DNA of 64,000 bases. Origin: Amaricoccus solimangrovi. Its GTDB lineage: Bacteria; Pseudomonadota; Alphaproteobacteria; Rhodobacterales; Rhodobacteraceae. The translations under genes were made by a program, and so were the position numbers. Within the stretch, counting starts at the first letter, position 1. The number at the start of each line of letters is the position of its first letter. The stretch covers positions 186,001 through 250,000 of the forward strand of contig NZ_VFRP01000001.1 in the NCBI RefSeq assembly GCF_006385685.1, read 5' to 3'. The notes beneath the pieces are model-generated. The model was not told the DNA's origin, ran no database searches, and saw only the letters and a list, made by a program, of their open reading frames with translations. Below, one piece after another: positions 54,844 to 63,012 of the stretch.

Positions 54844-55778
54844 GCGCGGTGATCGAGCGCGTGGCGCCGCTGCGCTGGACCGCCGCGCTCCTCGCGGCGC
54901 TCGGCCTCCGCGGGCGGACGCTGGTGATCGCGGTGCCGATGCTCTGGCTCCTGATCTTCTTCCTCGTCCCGTTCCTCGTCGTCGCCAAGCTCTCGGTCTC
55001 GGAACCCGCGATCGCGATGCCGCCCTATCTCCCCCTCGTCGAGCGGGACGGGGCGCGGATGACGATCTCGCTCAGCTTCGAGAATTTCGGCTATCTCTTC
55101 GACGACCCGCTCTACATCAAGGCGTATTTCTTCTCGATCCGGCTCGCCTTCTTCTCGGCGGTGCTGACGCTGCTCATCGGCTACCCGATCGCCTATTACA
55201 TCGCGCGCAGTTCCGAGGCGCGGCGCTCGGTCCTGCTCATGCTGGTGATCCTGCCGTTCTGGACCTCGTTCCTGCTGCGCGTCTACGCCTGGCAGGGGTT
55301 CCTGCGCTCGAACGGGGTGATCAACAACTTCCTGCTCTGGACCGGGATCATCGACCAGCCGCTCGTGATGCTGCAGACGAATTTCGCGGTCTATCTCGGC
55401 ATCGTCTATACCTATCTGCCGTTCATGATCCTGCCGCTCTACGCCAATCTCGTGAAGCTCGACGAGGCGCTGCTCGAAGCCTCCGCGGATCTCGGCGGGC
55501 GGCCGCTGCCGACCTTCTTCCACGTGACGCTGCCGCTCTCGATGCCCGGCATCATCGCGGGGTTCATGCTGGTCTTCGTGCCGGCGATCGGCGAATTCGT
55601 GATCCCGGAACTGCTCGGCGGACCGGACACGCTGATGATCGGCCGGGTGCTCTGGAACGAGTTCTTCTCGAACCGCGACTGGCCGACCGCGAGCGCGGTG
55701 GCGATCGCGATGCTGATCGCCCTCGTGATCCCGATCATGATCCTGCGGACCGCGCAGCAGCGCGTCGAGGAGGAGTGA
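54840..55778 (+). CDS. potH: Putrescine ABC transporter permease 1
   Basis: A 312-residue inner-membrane permease of the PotB/PotH class. It has a first span (LVIAVPMLWLLIFFLVPFLV), a long periplasmic segment with AIAMPPYLPLVERDGARMTI, and the EAA loop EALLEASADLGGRPLPTFFH near residue 215. Four bases overlap with potG and 3 bases separate it from potI. Confidence 0.93.
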   Translation: MSAVIERVAPLRWTAALLAALGLRGRTLVIAVPMLWLLIFFLVPFLVVAKLSVSEPAIAMPPYLPLVERDGARMTISLSFENFGYLFDDPLYIKAYFFSIRLAFFSAVLTLLIGYPIAYYIARSSEARRSVLLMLVILPFWTSFLLRVYAWQGFLRSNGVINNFLLWTGIIDQPLVMLQTNFAVYLGIVYTYLPFMILPLYANLVKLDEALLEASADLGGRPLPTFFHVTLPLSMPGIIAGFMLVFVPAIGEFVIPELLGGPDTLMIGRVLWNEFFSNRDWPTASAVAIAMLIALVIPIMILRTAQQRVEEE

Positions 55779-55781
55779 GGG

Positions 55782-56588
55782 ATGCGCCGGAACGTCTGGC
55801 TGCCCGCCTTCGTCATCCTCGGCTTCGTCTTCCTCTACGCGCCGATCCTGTCGCTGATCGTCTTCAGCTTCAACGAGAGCAAGCTCGTCACGGTCTGGGG
55901 CGGTTTCTCGACCAAGTGGTACGGGGAACTGCTGCGCAACCCGCAGATCCTCTCCGCCGCCTGGATCAGCCTCAAGGTCGCCGTGACCTCGGCGACGCTC
56001 GCCACCGTGCTCGGCACGCTCGCGGCCTTCGTGCTGACCCGGTTCGGGCCGTTCAAGGGGCGGGCGCTGCTGACGGGGATGAGCGCGGCGCCCCTCGTGA
56101 TGCCCGACGTGATCACCGGCCTCTCGCTGCTCCTGCTCTTCGTCGCGATGGAGCAGCTGATCGGCTGGCCGGCGGGGCGGGGCATGACCACGATCATCAT
56201 CGCGCACACGACCTTCTGCATGGCCTATGTGACCGTCGTGGCGCAGAGCCGCTTCGCGAGCCTCGACGAGAGCCTCGAGGAAGCGGCGATGGATCTCGGC
56301 GCGCGGCCCGCGCGGGTGTTCTTCGACGTGACGGTGCCGGTGATCGCGCCGGCGCTCGTCGCGGGCTGGCTGCTCTCCTTCACCCTCTCGCTCGACGATC
56401 TCGTCGTGGCGAGCTTCGTCACCGGACCGGGCGCCTCGACGCTGCCGATGGTGATCTTTTCCAAGGTGCGCCTCGGCGTCAGCCCGGATATCAACGCGCT
56501 GGCGACGATCATCATCGCGATCGTCGCGGTGGGGGTGGGGATCGCCACCTGGCAGATGCGGCGGGGGGCGCGGAAGAATGGCGGATAG
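55782..56588 (+). CDS. potI: Putrescine ABC transporter permease 2
   Basis: A 268-residue permease of the PotC/PotI class, with FVFLYAPILSLIVFSFNESK at the first span and the EAA loop ESLEEAAMDLGARPARVFFD near residue 168. It forms the channel with PotH. It overlaps the start of speB by 11 bases, so import and catabolic genes are translationally linked. Confidence 0.93.
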   Translation: MRRNVWLPAFVILGFVFLYAPILSLIVFSFNESKLVTVWGGFSTKWYGELLRNPQILSAAWISLKVAVTSATLATVLGTLAAFVLTRFGPFKGRALLTGMSAAPLVMPDVITGLSLLLLFVAMEQLIGWPAGRGMTTIIIAHTTFCMAYVTVVAQSRFASLDESLEEAAMDLGARPARVFFDVTVPVIAPALVAGWLLSFTLSLDDLVVASFVTGPGASTLPMVIFSKVRLGVSPDINALATIIIAIVAVGVGIATWQMRRGARKNGG

Positions 56589-57546
56589 CGGCGATCAGGC
56601 GTTCCGGGCGCGGGAGAACCGCGCGCACTGGGCGGAGATGACCTATGGCGGCGCGCTCTCCTTCCTGCGCCGGCGCTACACGCGCGATCTGACGGGGGTC
56701 GACGTCGCGGTCTGGGGCGTGCCCTACGACGCCTCGGTGACCTATCGCCCCGGCTGCCGGCTCGGTCCCCGCGCGATCCGCGCGGCCTCGGTCCAGCTCG
56801 CCGAGCTCAGGGCCTTTCCCTTCGGCTTCGACCTCTTCGAGGAACTCTCGGTGATCGACCACGGCGATGCCTGGATCGATCCGCACCACCCGGAGACGGT
56901 GGCGCCCGCGATCGAGCGCCAGGCGGCGGAGATCCTCGCGACGGGGACGAAGCTCCTGACGCTCGGCGGCGATCACTTCATCGCCTGGCCGCTCCTCAGG
57001 GCGCACGCCGCGGTTCACGGTCCGCTCGCGCTCATCCAGGTCGACGCCCATGGCGACCTCTGGCCCGACGATCCGGGCCGGATCGACCACGGCACGATGA
57101 TGGGCCGGGCGATCCGCGAGGGGATCGTCGATCCGGCGCGCTCGACCCAGGTCGGCATCCGCACCTTCCACGATTCCGACGAGGGGTTGCAGGTGCTGAC
57201 CGCGCCCTTCATCCACCGCGAGGGGATCGGCGCCGCGATCGAGGCGGCGCGGGCGCGGGCCGGCGACGCTCCGGTCTATCTCTCCTTCGACATCGACGGG
57301 CTCGACCCGGCCTTCGCGCCGGGCACGGGCACACCGGTTCCGGGCGGGCTCGCGAGCTGGCAGGCGCTCGAATTCGTGCGCGGCCTCGGGGGGTTGAATC
57401 TCGTCGGCATGGATCTCGTCGAGGTCTCGCCGCCCTTCGACCACGCCGAGATCACCGCGCTCGCCGCCGCGCATCTCGCGCATGACTGGCTTTGCCTGCT
57501 GGCGGAGGCGGGTGGCGCCGCCCCGGTGCCGGTCGGCCGACTCTGA
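56578..57546 (+). CDS. speB: Agmatinase / ureohydrolase
   Basis: A 322-residue manganese ureohydrolase hydrolysing agmatine to putrescine and urea. The binuclear metal ligands are D132-H133 (LGGDHF), D156, H158 and D160 (VDAHGDLW), and D238, D240 (SFDIDGLDP). The arginase/agmatinase/guanidinobutyrase subfamilies are hard to separate by eye. The polyamine context favours agmatinase, though guanidinobutyrase is possible. It feeds putrescine to the Puu enzymes encoded around it. Confidence 0.85.
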   Translation: MADSGDQAFRARENRAHWAEMTYGGALSFLRRRYTRDLTGVDVAVWGVPYDASVTYRPGCRLGPRAIRAASVQLAELRAFPFGFDLFEELSVIDHGDAWIDPHHPETVAPAIERQAAEILATGTKLLTLGGDHFIAWPLLRAHAAVHGPLALIQVDAHGDLWPDDPGRIDHGTMMGRAIREGIVDPARSTQVGIRTFHDSDEGLQVLTAPFIHREGIGAAIEAARARAGDAPVYLSFDIDGLDPAFAPGTGTPVPGGLASWQALEFVRGLGGLNLVGMDLVEVSPPFDHAEITALAAAHLAHDWLCLLAEAGGAAPVPVGRL

Positions 57547-57554
57547 GGAACACA

Positions 57555-58928
57555 ATGGCAACGGCGTCCCGCGACGAATTCCTGGCCCGCCTTCCCGAGA
57601 CCTTCCGCGACTGGCTCGGCGGGCGGCGGATCGAGGAGGTCGAGTGCATCGTGCCCGACATCGCCGGCATCTCGCGCGGCAAGGCGATGCCGGCGGCGAA
57701 ATTCGTGCGCGAGGACCGGATGTTCCTGCCGACCTCGATCTTTCACCAGACGATCTCGGGCGATTACGTCGACATGCACGACGTGATGCAGTGGACCGAG
57801 AGCGACATGGTGCTGAAGCCCGATTACGCGACGGCGACGGCCGCGCCCTGGGCGGACGACGTGACGCTGCAGGTGATCCACAATGTCGAGGATCTGAGCG
57901 GCCGGCGGGTTCCGGTCGCCCCGCGCAACGTGCTGAAGCGCGTGGTCGATCTCTACGAGAAGAAGGGCTGGCGCGCCGTGGTGGCGCCCGAGATGGAATT
58001 CTACCTCATCAAGCCCAATCTCAACCCCAACGAGCCGATCGAGCCGCCGGTCGGGCGCACCGGCCGGCAGATGGTCTCGCGCCAGGCCTATTCGATGTCC
58101 GCGGTCGACGAATACGGCAAGGTGATCGACGACATCTACGAATTCGCGGAGGCGCAGGGGTTCGAACTCGACACGATCATCCAGGAGGGCGGCGCCGGGC
58201 AGGTGGAGATCAACTTCCTGCACGGCGACCCGATCAAGCTCGCCGACCAGGTGTTCTTCTTCAAGCGCACGATCCGCGAGGCGGCGCTGCGCAACAACTG
58301 CTTCGCGACCTTCATGGCGAAGCCGATGCAGGACGAGCCGGGCTCGGCGATGCATATCCACCAGTCGGTGATCGACACGGGGACAGGGCGCAACATCTTC
58401 ACCGGCGGCAACGGCGGGCCGACCGACGCCTTCCATGGCTTCATCGCGGGGCTGCAGCGCTACGTGCCGACGGTGCTCTGCATGTTCGCGCCCTATGTGA
58501 ACAGCTACCGCCGCTTCGTGCCGGGGGGCGCGGCGCCGATCAACCTCGAATGGGGGCCGGACAACCGCACCACCGGGATCCGGGTGCCGATCAGCCATCC
58601 CGACGCCCGCCGGGTCGAGAACCGCGTCGTGGGCATGGACTGCAATCCCTATCTCGCGCTCGCGGCCTCGCTCGCCTGCGGCTATCTCGGAATGACGCAG
58701 GGGCTGCGGCCGCGCGAGGCGGTGGCGGGGGAAGCCTACCACCGGCCCCGCGCGCTGCCGCGCGACCTGCTCGCGGCGCTCGATCATTTCGACGAGGCGC
58801 CGGAACTGACCGAGGTGCTCGGGTCCGAATTCTGCTCGCTCTACCAGACGATCAAGCGCGACGAGGTGGAGACCTTCCTGCGCGTGATCTCGCCCTGGGA
58901 GCGCGATCATCTGCTCCTGAACGTCTGA
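57555..58928 (+). CDS. puuA: Gamma-glutamylputrescine synthetase (second, typical copy)
   Basis: A 457-residue glutamine synthetase-like enzyme matching PuuA/SpuI closely. It has IEEVECIVPDIAGISRGKAM at the start, PEMEFYLIKPNLNPNEPIEP and QEGGAGQVEINFLHGDP, with SAMHIHQSV and NRTTGIRVPISHPDARRVEN. It ligates glutamate to putrescine using ATP, the first step of the Puu pathway. ATG at 57555 follows GAGGAACAC, 8 bases after speB. This copy fits the family better than the one at 49755. Confidence 0.93.
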   Translation: MATASRDEFLARLPETFRDWLGGRRIEEVECIVPDIAGISRGKAMPAAKFVREDRMFLPTSIFHQTISGDYVDMHDVMQWTESDMVLKPDYATATAAPWADDVTLQVIHNVEDLSGRRVPVAPRNVLKRVVDLYEKKGWRAVVAPEMEFYLIKPNLNPNEPIEPPVGRTGRQMVSRQAYSMSAVDEYGKVIDDIYEFAEAQGFELDTIIQEGGAGQVEINFLHGDPIKLADQVFFFKRTIREAALRNNCFATFMAKPMQDEPGSAMHIHQSVIDTGTGRNIFTGGNGGPTDAFHGFIAGLQRYVPTVLCMFAPYVNSYRRFVPGGAAPINLEWGPDNRTTGIRVPISHPDARRVENRVVGMDCNPYLALAASLACGYLGMTQGLRPREAVAGEAYHRPRALPRDLLAALDHFDEAPELTEVLGSEFCSLYQTIKRDEVETFLRVISPWERDHLLLNV

Positions 58929-58931
58929 CGC

Positions 58932-60233
58932 GTGGCCCGGCTCGATCTCCTGACCGCCAACGACGCGCCCGGCGCCTATCCGGCGAGCTGGTACGCCGAG
59001 ACCGCGATCGGCGCCGCGCCGCGCCCGGCGCTCCGGGGCGCGGAACGGGCCGATGTCTGCGTGATCGGCGGCGGCTACGCCGGGCTCTCGGCCGCGCTCC
59101 ATCTGCGCGAGCGCGGCTACGACGTCGTCCTGATCGAGGCGCAGCGGCTCGGCTGGGGCGCCTCGGGGCGGAACGGCGGCCAGATCGGCTCGGGCCAGCG
59201 GCGCGATCAGGACTGGCTCGAACGGACCGCGGGCCGCGACCAGGCGCGGATGTTCTGGAACCTCGCGGAGGAGGCCAAGGCGACCGTCCGGGGCCTGATC
59301 GAGCGCCATGCGATCCCCTGCGACTACCGCGCCGGCGTCGCCCACGCGGCGCTGCGCCCCGGCGACGTGGCCGAGGCGCGCGCGGCGGCGGAGAAGCTCG
59401 CGCGCGACTACGGCTACGCGGACTGCGCGCCGCTCGACCGGGCGGGGATCGCGGAGCTGCTCGGCACCGACGCCTATCAGGGCGGCGATCTCGACATGGG
59501 CGCGGGGCATCTGCATCCGCTGAACTACGCGCTCGGCCTCGCCGGCGCGGCGGAGGCGGCGGGCGCGCGGGTCTACGAGCGGAGCAGGGCGGTCTCGGTC
59601 GAGGCGGGCCGCGTCCGGACGGCGGAGGGCGAGGTCAGCGCCGGGCACATCCTCCTCTGTTGCAACGGCTATCTCGGCGATCTCGTCCCCCGCGTCGCGG
59701 AGCGGGTGATGCCGATCAACAATTTCATCATCGCGACCGAGCCGCTCGGCCCCGAGCGCGCCGCCGCGCTGATCCCGACGGGGGTGGCGGCGGCGGATTC
59801 GCGCTTCGTGGTGAACTACTGGCGCCTCTCCGCCGACGGCCGGATGCTCTTCGGCGGCGGCGAGAGCTACGGCTACCGCTTCCCGCGCGACATCGCGGGC
59901 CTCGTCCGGCCGCGGATGCTCGGCGTCTATCCCGGCCTCGCGGATCTGCGCGTCACCCATGCCTGGGGCGGGACGCTCGGCATCACGGCGAGCCGGATGC
60001 CGGCCTTCCAGCGCCTGCCGGGCGGGATCTTCTCGGCGGCGGGCTTCTCCGGCCATGGCGTCGCGATGGCGACGCTCGCGGGGAAGCTCCTCGCCGAGGC
60101 GGTGGCGGGCACGGCGGAACGCTTCGACCTCTTCGCCGGGCTGCCGCCGCCGGCCTTCCCCGGCGGCGCCGCGCTGCGCTGGCCGCTGCTCGTGCTCGCG
60201 ATGAGCTGGTACAGCCTGCGCGACCGGCTCTGA
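58932..60233 (+). CDS. puuB: FAD-dependent gamma-glutamylputrescine oxidase (second copy)
   Basis: A 433-residue DAO-type flavoprotein: FAD motif VIGGGYAGLSAALHLRERG, GWGASGRNGGQIGSGQRRDQ and the C-terminal SAAGFSGHGVAMATLAGKLL. The GTG at 58932 starts translation 3 bases after puuA. It oxidises the gamma-glutamylputrescine made by the preceding gene. PuuC and PuuD, needed to finish the pathway to GABA, are not in the window. Confidence 0.9.
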   Translation: MARLDLLTANDAPGAYPASWYAETAIGAAPRPALRGAERADVCVIGGGYAGLSAALHLRERGYDVVLIEAQRLGWGASGRNGGQIGSGQRRDQDWLERTAGRDQARMFWNLAEEAKATVRGLIERHAIPCDYRAGVAHAALRPGDVAEARAAAEKLARDYGYADCAPLDRAGIAELLGTDAYQGGDLDMGAGHLHPLNYALGLAGAAEAAGARVYERSRAVSVEAGRVRTAEGEVSAGHILLCCNGYLGDLVPRVAERVMPINNFIIATEPLGPERAAALIPTGVAAADSRFVVNYWRLSADGRMLFGGGESYGYRFPRDIAGLVRPRMLGVYPGLADLRVTHAWGGTLGITASRMPAFQRLPGGIFSAAGFSGHGVAMATLAGKLLAEAVAGTAERFDLFAGLPPPAFPGGAALRWPLLVLAMSWYSLRDRL

Positions 60234-60236
60234 GCC

Positions 60237-60255
60237 GCGGGCTCGACAGGCCCGC
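60237..60255 (+). terminator. Possible terminator after the second puuB
   Basis: GCGGGC and GCCCGC pair around TCGACAG, 4 bases after the stop, with flanking GCC/GGC extending the stem imperfectly. No T-run; weak. Confidence 0.35.
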
Positions 60256-60299
60256 CGGCCCACGCGATGGTGGGGAAGGGTTACGGAGGGGAGAGGCAC

Positions 60300-62186
60300 G
60301 TGACGCGATCGGATGGTGACCGCCTGAAGATCCTGCTCCTGCTGGTGGCGCTCCTCGGCCTTCTCGCCGGGCTGGCATCGCGCATCGCGGGCTTCCCGGG
60401 CGCGGCCGGCATTCTCTGGACGATCGGGGTCCTGCCGGTCCTGGCCGCGCTCGTCGTCGAGATCCTGCGGAGCCTGCGCCAGGGCGAGGTCGGGCTCGAC
60501 ATCGTGGCCGCGCTCTCGATGTCGGCGGCGCTTCTCTTCGGCGAGACACTCGCGGCGGCCGTGGTCGCGGTCATGTATTCGGGCGGCACCTTCCTCGAGA
60601 GCTTCGCCGAGGGGCGCGCCCGGCGCGACATGAGCGACCTGCTGTCGCGCGTCCCGCGCAGCGCGACACGTCACCGGAACGGCGCGCTCGAGGAGGTGCC
60701 GCTCGACGGGATCGCGCCCGGCGACCGGCTGCTGATCCGGCAGGGCGACGTGGTGCCGGTCGATGGCCGCGTCGCCTCGCGCGCGGCCTTCCTCGATACC
60801 TCCGCGCTCACCGGCGAGTCGCTGCCCGTCCGGCTCGCCGAGGGGAGCGAGGCGATGAGCGGTTCGACCAACGCGGGCGACGCCTTCGACCTCGTCGCCA
60901 GCCACGCCGCGCGCGACAGCACCTACGCCGGCATCGTCCGCCTGGTCGAGGCGGCGCAGCGCTCCCGGGCGCCGATGTCGCGGCTCGCCGACCGCTGGTC
61001 GCTCGGCTTTCTGGCGCTCACCGTCGCGATCGCCGCCGCCGCCTGGGCGGCCACCGGCGATCCGATCCGCGCCGTCGCGGTGCTCGTCGTGGCGACGCCC
61101 TGTCCGCTCATCCTCGCCGTGCCCGTCGCCCTCGTCGCGGGGCTGTCGCGGGCGGCGCGGTTCGGCGTCCTGATCAAGGGCGCCGCGCCGCTCGAGGCGA
61201 TGGCGCGCATCCGCGTGCTGATCCTCGACAAGACCGGAACCCTGACCGACGGGCGGCCGCGCATCGTCTCGATCGAGAGCGCGGGCGCGGCGCCCGACGA
61301 GATCCTGCGCTACGCCGCCGCGCTCGACCAGGCCTCGAAACATCCCGTCGCGCAGGCCATCGCCGCGGCGGCGCGGGAGCGGGGGCTCGACCTGCCCGCG
61401 CCGGAGGAGGTGGCGGAGATCCCGGGAGAGGGGGTGGCGGGCCTCGTCGAAGGCCGCCCCGTCCTCGTCGGCGGGCACGGGTTCGTCGCGCGCCGGCTCG
61501 GCGCCTCGCCGGAGGCCGGGGCGGCGCCGCCGGCCGGTTCGGTCGTGGTGGCGGTGGCGCTCGACGGCCGGCCGGCCGGGCGCCTCGTCATGGCCGACCC
61601 GCTGCGCGAGGGCATGCGCGACATGCTGGCGGGGCTTCGCGCGGGCGGGATCGAGCGGATCCTGCTCGCGACCGGCGACCGGGCCGATGTCGCGGAGCGC
61701 GTGACCGAGGGGCTCGGCCTCGACGGGCTGCGCGCGGGTCTGACGCCGGACCAGAAGGTGCTCGTGGTGCTGAGCGAGCGCAAGAACGGCCCGGTGATGA
61801 TGGTCGGCGACGGGGTGAACGACGCGCCCGCGCTCGCCGCCGCGGATGTCGGCGTCGCGATGGGCGCGCGCGGCGCCGCCGCCTCGGCCGAGGCGGCCGA
61901 TGTCGTGCTGCTCGTCGACCGCGTCGACCGGCTGGGCCCGGGGATCCACATCGCCCGCCGCGCGCGCGCGATCGCGCTCGAGAGCGTCGCCGCCGGGATC
62001 GGCCTCTCGGTGCTCGGCATGCTGGCGGCGGCCCTCGGCTACCTGACCCCGGTCCAGGGCGCCCTGCTGCAGGAGGCGATCGACGTGGCCACGATCCTGA
62101 ACGCGCTCCGCGCCCTCGCCATCAGGCCGGCGGGCCTGACCGCGCCCCCGGCCGAGGGGGGCGGCTCCGCCGCGGCGGCGGCGTAA
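60300..62186 (+). CDS. Heavy-metal P1B-type ATPase, TPC type
   Basis: A 628-residue metal-transporting P-type ATPase. The phosphorylation motif is D310-K-T-G-T-L-T, the actuator loop DTSALTGESLPVRL and the hinge GDGVNDAPAL. The metal site in the sixth span is T266-P267-C268-P269 instead of CPC, and the last span reads Q591-E-A-I-D595 followed by NALRAL. TPC plus QExxD is the pattern described for the P1B-5 group (Ni/Fe). No N-terminal heavy-metal-binding domain is present. GTG at 60300 is chosen for its strong GGAGGGGAGAG ribosome site; an ATG at 60267 lies ahead of that site. Confidence 0.85.
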   Translation: MTRSDGDRLKILLLLVALLGLLAGLASRIAGFPGAAGILWTIGVLPVLAALVVEILRSLRQGEVGLDIVAALSMSAALLFGETLAAAVVAVMYSGGTFLESFAEGRARRDMSDLLSRVPRSATRHRNGALEEVPLDGIAPGDRLLIRQGDVVPVDGRVASRAAFLDTSALTGESLPVRLAEGSEAMSGSTNAGDAFDLVASHAARDSTYAGIVRLVEAAQRSRAPMSRLADRWSLGFLALTVAIAAAAWAATGDPIRAVAVLVVATPCPLILAVPVALVAGLSRAARFGVLIKGAAPLEAMARIRVLILDKTGTLTDGRPRIVSIESAGAAPDEILRYAAALDQASKHPVAQAIAAAARERGLDLPAPEEVAEIPGEGVAGLVEGRPVLVGGHGFVARRLGASPEAGAAPPAGSVVVAVALDGRPAGRLVMADPLREGMRDMLAGLRAGGIERILLATGDRADVAERVTEGLGLDGLRAGLTPDQKVLVVLSERKNGPVMMVGDGVNDAPALAAADVGVAMGARGAAASAEAADVVLLVDRVDRLGPGIHIARRARAIALESVAAGIGLSVLGMLAAALGYLTPVQGALLQEAIDVATILNALRALAIRPAGLTAPPAEGGGSAAAAA

Positions 62187-62209
62187 CGCGTTCTGTTGTC
62201 TGGGATATC

Positions 62210-62286
62210 TGGTAGCGGAGGAGGGACTTGAACCCCCGACACGCGGATTATGATTCCGCTGCTCTAACCAGCTGAGCTACTCCGCC
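62210..62286 (-). tRNA. tRNA-Met (anticodon CAU), elongator type
   Basis: A complete 77-base cloverleaf including an encoded CCA end. Acceptor GGCGGAG/CUCCGCU (G1-U72 wobble), D-arm GCUC...GAGC, anticodon arm GCGGA-AUCAUAA-UCCGC with anticodon CAU, and T-arm GGGGG-UUCAAGU-CCCUC. The G1-U72 pair rules out the initiator type. The similar tRNA-Ile with lysidine-modified CAU cannot be fully excluded without identity elements, but the loop and arms match alphaproteobacterial elongator tRNA-Met. Confidence 0.93.
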
Positions 62287-62298
62287 ACTGGCGCGCTT

Positions 62299-62325
62299 CC
62301 TATAGGGGGGTCCGGGCGGCGTCAA
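62299..62325 (-). promoter_or_regulatory. Probable promoter of tRNA-Met
   Basis: On the minus strand TTGACG (62325-62320) and TATAGG (62304-62299) lie 15 bases apart, directly upstream of the tRNA whose 5' end is at 62286. Spacing is shorter than the usual 17, but both hexamers are the best in this GC-rich gap. Confidence 0.45.
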
Positions 62326-62398
62326 GGCGGTCCGAAGGCAAAAAACGCGCCGGGCGGCGGGTATTTTCGCCGGGGGCGCGGAGGCGTTCCGGCGCCGG

Positions 62399-63010
62399 TC
62401 ACATCGCGACGTACCAGTCGCGGCGGTGGTTGATCATGATGACGAGATTCATCGCCACCGCGCCGCAGAGCGACCAGAGCACCGAGGCGGCGGGCAGGGT
62501 GAGAAGGGCGAGGGCGAAGACGACCGCGTCGACGAGAAGCTGGGTCCAGCCGGCGCGGAAGCCGAAACGGTCCTGCAGGTAGAAGGCGACCACGCCGACG
62601 CCCCCGAGGCTCGCGCCGTGGCGGAAGACGCCGAGCAGGCCGAGGCCCATGCAGATCCCCGCGATCACAGCGCCGGCGAGCGGCTGGACATGGCCGAAGG
62701 TGATGAGATGGGGCCGCGCGATGGAGAGAAGCGTGAGACCCCCGACGCAGGCGAAGGTCTTAAGCGTGAAGCTCCAGCCCAGCCGGCGGATCGCGAGCCA
62801 GTAGAAGGGCAGGTTCAGCGCGAAGAAGACCGGACCGAACGGCAGTCCGGTCCAGGTCGCGACGAGGAGCGCGAGCCCGGCGATCTGGCCGGTGACGAGC
62901 CCGGTGCTCTGCAGGATCGCGAGGCCGAGGGCGACGACCGCGGTGCCGATGAAGAGCCCCTGGGCGTCGTCCAGCGCCGAGTGGCGCCGGACCGGGTCCG
63001 GCGCCCCCAT
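62399..63010 (-). CDS. YitT-like membrane protein
   Basis: A 203-residue inner-membrane protein with about five spans: DAQGLFIGTAVVALGLAILQ at the start, GQIAGLALLVATWTGLPFGP, FFALNLPFYWLAIRRLGWSF, and a GICMGLGLLGVFRHGASLGG repeat-like glycine segment. This pattern belongs to the YitT/DUF161-type family; the role is unknown. It starts 2 bases after the icd stop, so it is probably cotranscribed with icd. Confidence 0.82.
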   Translation of the reverse strand: MGAPDPVRRHSALDDAQGLFIGTAVVALGLAILQSTGLVTGQIAGLALLVATWTGLPFGPVFFALNLPFYWLAIRRLGWSFTLKTFACVGGLTLLSIARPHLITFGHVQPLAGAVIAGICMGLGLLGVFRHGASLGGVGVVAFYLQDRFGFRAGWTQLLVDAVVFALALLTLPAASVLWSLCGAVAMNLVIMINHRRDWYVAM

Positions 63011-63012
63011 GC

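Noticed and set aside
57276-61949. Very long minus-strand open frame (over 1500 codons) opposite speB, puuA, puuB and the metal ATPase
   Set aside because: It is antisense to four clear genes, is composed almost only of Arg, Ala, Gly, Asp, His and Val, and has no motifs. It is a by-product of third-position GC bias.
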